From: an uncultured Opitutaceae bacterium
Lineage (GTDB): Bacteria; Verrucomicrobiota; Verrucomicrobiia; Opitutales; Opitutaceae
Direction: 5' to 3'
Assembly: GCA_903891325.1 (NCBI GenBank)
Contig: CAITEC010000130.1
Coordinates: forward strand, 1 to 36,488
DNA: 36,488 nt
Part shown: positions 33,789 to 36,488 of the stretch, one piece after another
How positions within the stretch are numbered: the first letter of the stretch is position 1
Layout: every line of letters starts with the position of its first letter
Notes under the pieces: generated by a model
Database searches by the model: none
The model's input: the letters and a program-made list of their open reading frames with translations, nothing else
What the model was told of the DNA's origin: nothing
Made by a program: the position numbers and the translations under genes

Positions 33789-35792
33789 ATGCTGAAATCC
33801 ACGGCCGCGGTCCTCGCCCTCTGCCTCGCCGCCGCCGCCCGCGTCGACGCCGCCGGCGCGGGGCCGGGCGACAACTTCTACCTGCACGTCAACGCCGCCT
33901 GGATCGCGGCGACGCCGATCCCCGGCGGCTCGGCCCACTGGGGCACCTTCGACGAGCTCCAGAAGGGCAACCTCGAGAAGCTGCACCTGCTCTGCGAGCG
34001 GGCCTCCGCCCAGGGCAACGACGCGAGCCCGGTCGAGCAGAAGGTCGGGGACTTCTATGCGAGCGGCATGGACGAGTCCCAGTCCGACACCGTGGGCGCC
34101 CAGCCGATCGCCTTTGAGTTTGACCGGATCGCGGCGCTGTCCACCCCCGGCGATGTCCTGGCCGAGATCGGGCACCTGCACGCGCTGGGCGTCGCCGTGG
34201 GATTCGAATTCTCCAGCCGCGTCGACGCGGCGGGCGGCGGCGGCGCCATCGCCGAGCTCCGCCAGGGCGGACTGGCGCTGCCCTGGCGCGACCTCTACAT
34301 CGGGGATGACGCGACCACGCGGAAGGTGCGCGCGGAGTACGCCCTGCACGTGGCCCGGATGTTCAGCCTGCTGGGCGACCTGCCGGGCCCCGCCTCGACC
34401 GCGGCGCTGGCCGCCGTCCGCGTGGAGACCGCCCTGGCAAAGGCCTCCCTCGGCCCGATCGATCTCCGGGACCCGCGCGCGCTCCTGCATCCGATGTCGG
34501 TGGCCGACGCCGGAAACCTGATGCCCGGCGCGGACCTCCCGGGCTATTTTTCCAGGGCCGGCGCCCCGGCGTTCGCCAATCTCAACGTTGCGCAGCCGGA
34601 ATTCTTCCGGGCCTTCGGCGGCTCGCTCGCGACGATCCCGGTCGACGCCTGGAAGGCCTACCTGCGCTGGCACTTCATTCACGCATTTGCGCCCTACCTC
34701 GGCGCCGACTTCGCCAGGGAGGACTTCCGATTCTTCCAGATGGGCCTGTACGGCGTCCGGCGGATCCAGCCCCGGTGGAAGACCGTCATGATGACGATCG
34801 ACGCCGAGATCGGCGACGCGATCGGCCAGCTCTATGTCGCGGACTACTGCCCGCCCGAGTCGAAAGCCCACGCCCTGCAGCTGGCGACGGACCTGCGCGC
34901 GGCCCTGCGCGCGCGCCTCATGACGGTCGACTGGATGGATGCGGCGACGCGCTCCCGGGCGATCGCAAAACTGGATGCGCTCACCGTCAAGGTCGGCTAT
35001 CCCGACACCTGGACCGACTACGGCTCGCTCGTCATCGACCGCGGACCCTACGTGCTCGACGTGCTCAAGTCCAAGGCCTTCGCGGTGCGCCGCGACCTGC
35101 GCCGGATCGGCAAGCCGGTGGACCCGTCGGAATGGCCCGTCTCGGTGGCTGTCGCGGGCGACGACCGCGGCTGGGGCGTCCGCTACGACGCCTCCCGCAA
35201 CGAGATCGTGATCCCGGCGGGTATCCTGCAGCCGCCCCTTTTCGGACCGGCCGGGGACGACGCCGTCCTTTACGGCTCGCTCGGCGTGATCATTGGCCGC
35301 GAGCTCACGCACGGCTTCGACGACCAGGGCGCCCTGTTCGGTGAAAACGGCGCCGTCGGCGATTGGCGGACCGCGGCCTCGGCCGCGCGATTCCGCGGGC
35401 GCGAGGCGGCGATCATCCGGCAATTCGACGGCTATGCCGTCCTTCCCGGGCTGCGCGTGAACGGCGAAATGACCGCACGCGAAAACATCGCGGACCTGGG
35501 CGGCGTCCAAATTGCCTACGCGGCGCTCCAGGCCTCGCTCGCCGGCAAGTCTCATGCGCCGGCCGGGGGCCTCACCCCCGAGCAGCGCTTCTTCATCGCC
35601 TACGCCTCCATGCTCCAGGCAAGGCACCGCCCCGAGGACCTGCGGATGGCGATGCGGCAGGAGGTTCACGCGCCCGAGGAGTTCCGCTGCAACGGCCCGC
35701 TTTCAAACCTCATCGAGTTTTCCGACGCCTTCGGCGTCCCCGCCGGCGCACCAATGCGCCGTGCGCCGGCCGACCGGATCACGATCTGGTGA
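33789..35792 (+). CDS. M13-family (neprilysin-like) metallopeptidase homologue with altered active site
   Basis: This 667-residue secreted protein has a signal peptide (about residues 1-22) and the full M13 layout from GPGDNFYLHVNAAW to EFRCNGPLSNLIEF and a terminal ITIW. M13 enzymes bind zinc with HExxH and a downstream glutamate. Here the helix reads IGRELTHGFDDQG, with Arg504 where the first histidine should be; Glu505, His508 and Glu565 (RENIADLGG) remain. The substrate-binding NAYY motif before the RNEIVIPAGILQPP strand is replaced by GVRY. Loss of both features suggests a catalytically dead member with a binding role, although a single base (CGC versus CAC) separates Arg from His. Frame is intact over the full length, so it is not a decayed pseudogene. 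It is probably co-transcribed with the aldolases. Confidence 0.88.
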   Translation: MLKSTAAVLALCLAAAARVDAAGAGPGDNFYLHVNAAWIAATPIPGGSAHWGTFDELQKGNLEKLHLLCERASAQGNDASPVEQKVGDFYASGMDESQSDTVGAQPIAFEFDRIAALSTPGDVLAEIGHLHALGVAVGFEFSSRVDAAGGGGAIAELRQGGLALPWRDLYIGDDATTRKVRAEYALHVARMFSLLGDLPGPASTAALAAVRVETALAKASLGPIDLRDPRALLHPMSVADAGNLMPGADLPGYFSRAGAPAFANLNVAQPEFFRAFGGSLATIPVDAWKAYLRWHFIHAFAPYLGADFAREDFRFFQMGLYGVRRIQPRWKTVMMTIDAEIGDAIGQLYVADYCPPESKAHALQLATDLRAALRARLMTVDWMDAATRSRAIAKLDALTVKVGYPDTWTDYGSLVIDRGPYVLDVLKSKAFAVRRDLRRIGKPVDPSEWPVSVAVAGDDRGWGVRYDASRNEIVIPAGILQPPLFGPAGDDAVLYGSLGVIIGRELTHGFDDQGALFGENGAVGDWRTAASAARFRGREAAIIRQFDGYAVLPGLRVNGEMTARENIADLGGVQIAYAALQASLAGKSHAPAGGLTPEQRFFIAYASMLQARHRPEDLRMAMRQEVHAPEEFRCNGPLSNLIEFSDAFGVPAGAPMRRAPADRITIW

Positions 35793-35799
35793 GCGGGCC

Positions 35800-36339
35800 G
35801 TGATCAAGCCGCCGGACACGTTCACGACCGCCAGGCTCCGGGCCCGGGTCCCCCGGGTCGGCGATGCCGCCGCCGCCTTCCAGGCCTACGCGAACGATCC
35901 GGAGGTCACGCGCTTCCTGACCTGGAAACCCCACGAGCGGATCGAGACCCTCGCGGTGTTTCTTCTCGGCTCGATTATCAACTGGGAGAACGGAAAGGGA
36001 CCCTTCAACTGGATGCTCAGTCCCCTGGACTCGGACGCGATCATCGGCTCAATCGGCGTGACGATCGCCGACGGCAAGGCGATGTTCGGGTATGTCCTGG
36101 CGAGGAGCCATTGGGGCCGGGGCCTGATGCCCGAGGCCCTGGGCTGGCTGGTGGGCTGGTCGCTCGCGCAGCCGGAGATCTTCCGGGCCTACGCATTCTG
36201 CGACGTGGAAAACGCCGCCTCGGCCCGGGTGATGGAGAAGGCCGGCATGGCCCGCGAGGGAGTCCTGCGCCGCTGGCACACCTGCCCCACGATCAGCCCC
36301 GAGCCCCGGGACTGCGTCATGTTCGCGAAGGTGCGCTAG
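35800..36339 (+). CDS. GNAT acetyltransferase, RimJ/RimL-like
   Basis: The protein has 179 residues from GTG 35800, 7 nt after the M13 stop. The frame is open upstream, but that part lies within the M13 gene. The N-terminal TFTTARLRARVPRVGDAAAAFQAYANDPEVTRFL, the acetyl-CoA loop SHWGRGLMPEALGWLVGW and DVENAASARVMEKAGMAREGVL are typical of RimJ/RimL-type N-acetyltransferases that modify protein N-termini or small molecules. Target unknown. The TAG stop is the first CTAG of palindromic element copy 2. Confidence 0.88.
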   Translation: MIKPPDTFTTARLRARVPRVGDAAAAFQAYANDPEVTRFLTWKPHERIETLAVFLLGSIINWENGKGPFNWMLSPLDSDAIIGSIGVTIADGKAMFGYVLARSHWGRGLMPEALGWLVGWSLAQPEIFRAYAFCDVENAASARVMEKAGMAREGVLRRWHTCPTISPEPRDCVMFAKVR

Positions 36340-36488
36340 CCCGAATTTTTCATGAAGCACAGGCGAATCTCGTCAAAATTCCGGGCATAAAAACCCTCAT
36401 GCTCCCTCTATGGCCTCACGAGGCCACCTTCGGTCGCCTTCGGGCTTTTCTGCTCCGGACTTTTTGACGATCTTCATCCTGTGTTCAT
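36336..36488. repeat. 168-bp palindromic element bounded by CTAG (copy 2, cut by window end)
   Basis: It starts CTAGCCCGAATTTTTCATGA and follows copy 1 (19099-19266) nearly base for base through the GGCCTCACGAGGCC centre to the right arm ending TTCAT at the window edge. Orientation is the same as copy 1. The first CTAG again supplies the stop codon (36337-36339) of the gene before it. The last 15 or so bases, including the right CTAG, lie outside the window. Confidence 0.9.

Noticed and set aside
33789..35792. M13 gene as a frameshifted or degraded pseudogene
   Set aside because: The frame is intact from signal peptide to C terminus and the rest of the family pattern is kept, so only catalysis is in doubt.

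Overview
This is a high-GC bacterial chromosome segment with about 26 protein genes and no tRNA, rRNA, CRISPR or prophage. The cell is Gram-negative: it has Mla-type lipid transport, lipoproteins and periplasmic multiheme cytochromes. An LL-diaminopimelate aminotransferase (DapL), a RhaD-type aldolase/dehydrogenase fusion, Bacteroides-like sphingolipid genes and hairpin repeats with TTTGAACAGG ends together suggest Verrucomicrobiota, possibly Opitutae. That placement is inference from gene content and was not tested by a search.

Region 1 (1-1604) is lower in GC and repeat-rich. A 119-bp direct duplication, REP-like hairpins and other small dyads flank one lipoprotein gene with two TonB C-terminal domains. 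Region 2 (1605-16207) is devoted to heme and electron transfer. A tight six-gene minus-strand operon runs from 11710 to 1605: two large membrane cytochromes, each a multiheme c domain fused to a cytochrome b domain (11 and 12 c-hemes), a seven-heme NapC/NirT-type protein, HemN, and the ResB/CcsA cytochrome c maturation pair. The operon therefore encodes about 30 c-heme sites plus late heme synthesis and heme attachment. Next come a HemW-like radical SAM protein, a small cytochrome c on the other strand, a dihydroorotate-dehydrogenase-like flavoprotein and HemA.

Region 3 (16315-22454) looks like a compact bacterial sphingolipid locus: serine palmitoyltransferase (Spt), a ceramide-reductase-like epimerase, an AUR1-like PAP2 protein, a YghO-like acyltransferase that is a candidate ceramide synthase, and a diacylglycerol/ceramide-kinase-like enzyme, with a small GNAT gene. 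Region 4 (22707-30541) carries RecD2 helicase and a HAD phosphatase on the minus strand. It then has a plus-strand phospholipid-trafficking operon (STAS-MlaE, MlaF, MlaD, auxiliary lipoprotein) joined by three ATGA overlaps, and finally dapL. Region 5 (30802-36339) holds two class II aldolases (one fused to a dehydrogenase, probably for rhamnose), an M13 metallopeptidase homologue whose zinc motif is broken, and a GNAT acetyltransferase.

Gene ends are marked by several families of palindromic repeats. Some of them supply the stop codons of neighbouring genes. The most striking is a 168-bp inverted-repeat element bounded by CTAG that occurs at 19099-19266 and again at the right edge of the window. 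The strongest leads are the sphingolipid locus, the self-contained multiheme operon, the stop-codon-donating palindrome and the M13 pseudo-peptidase.
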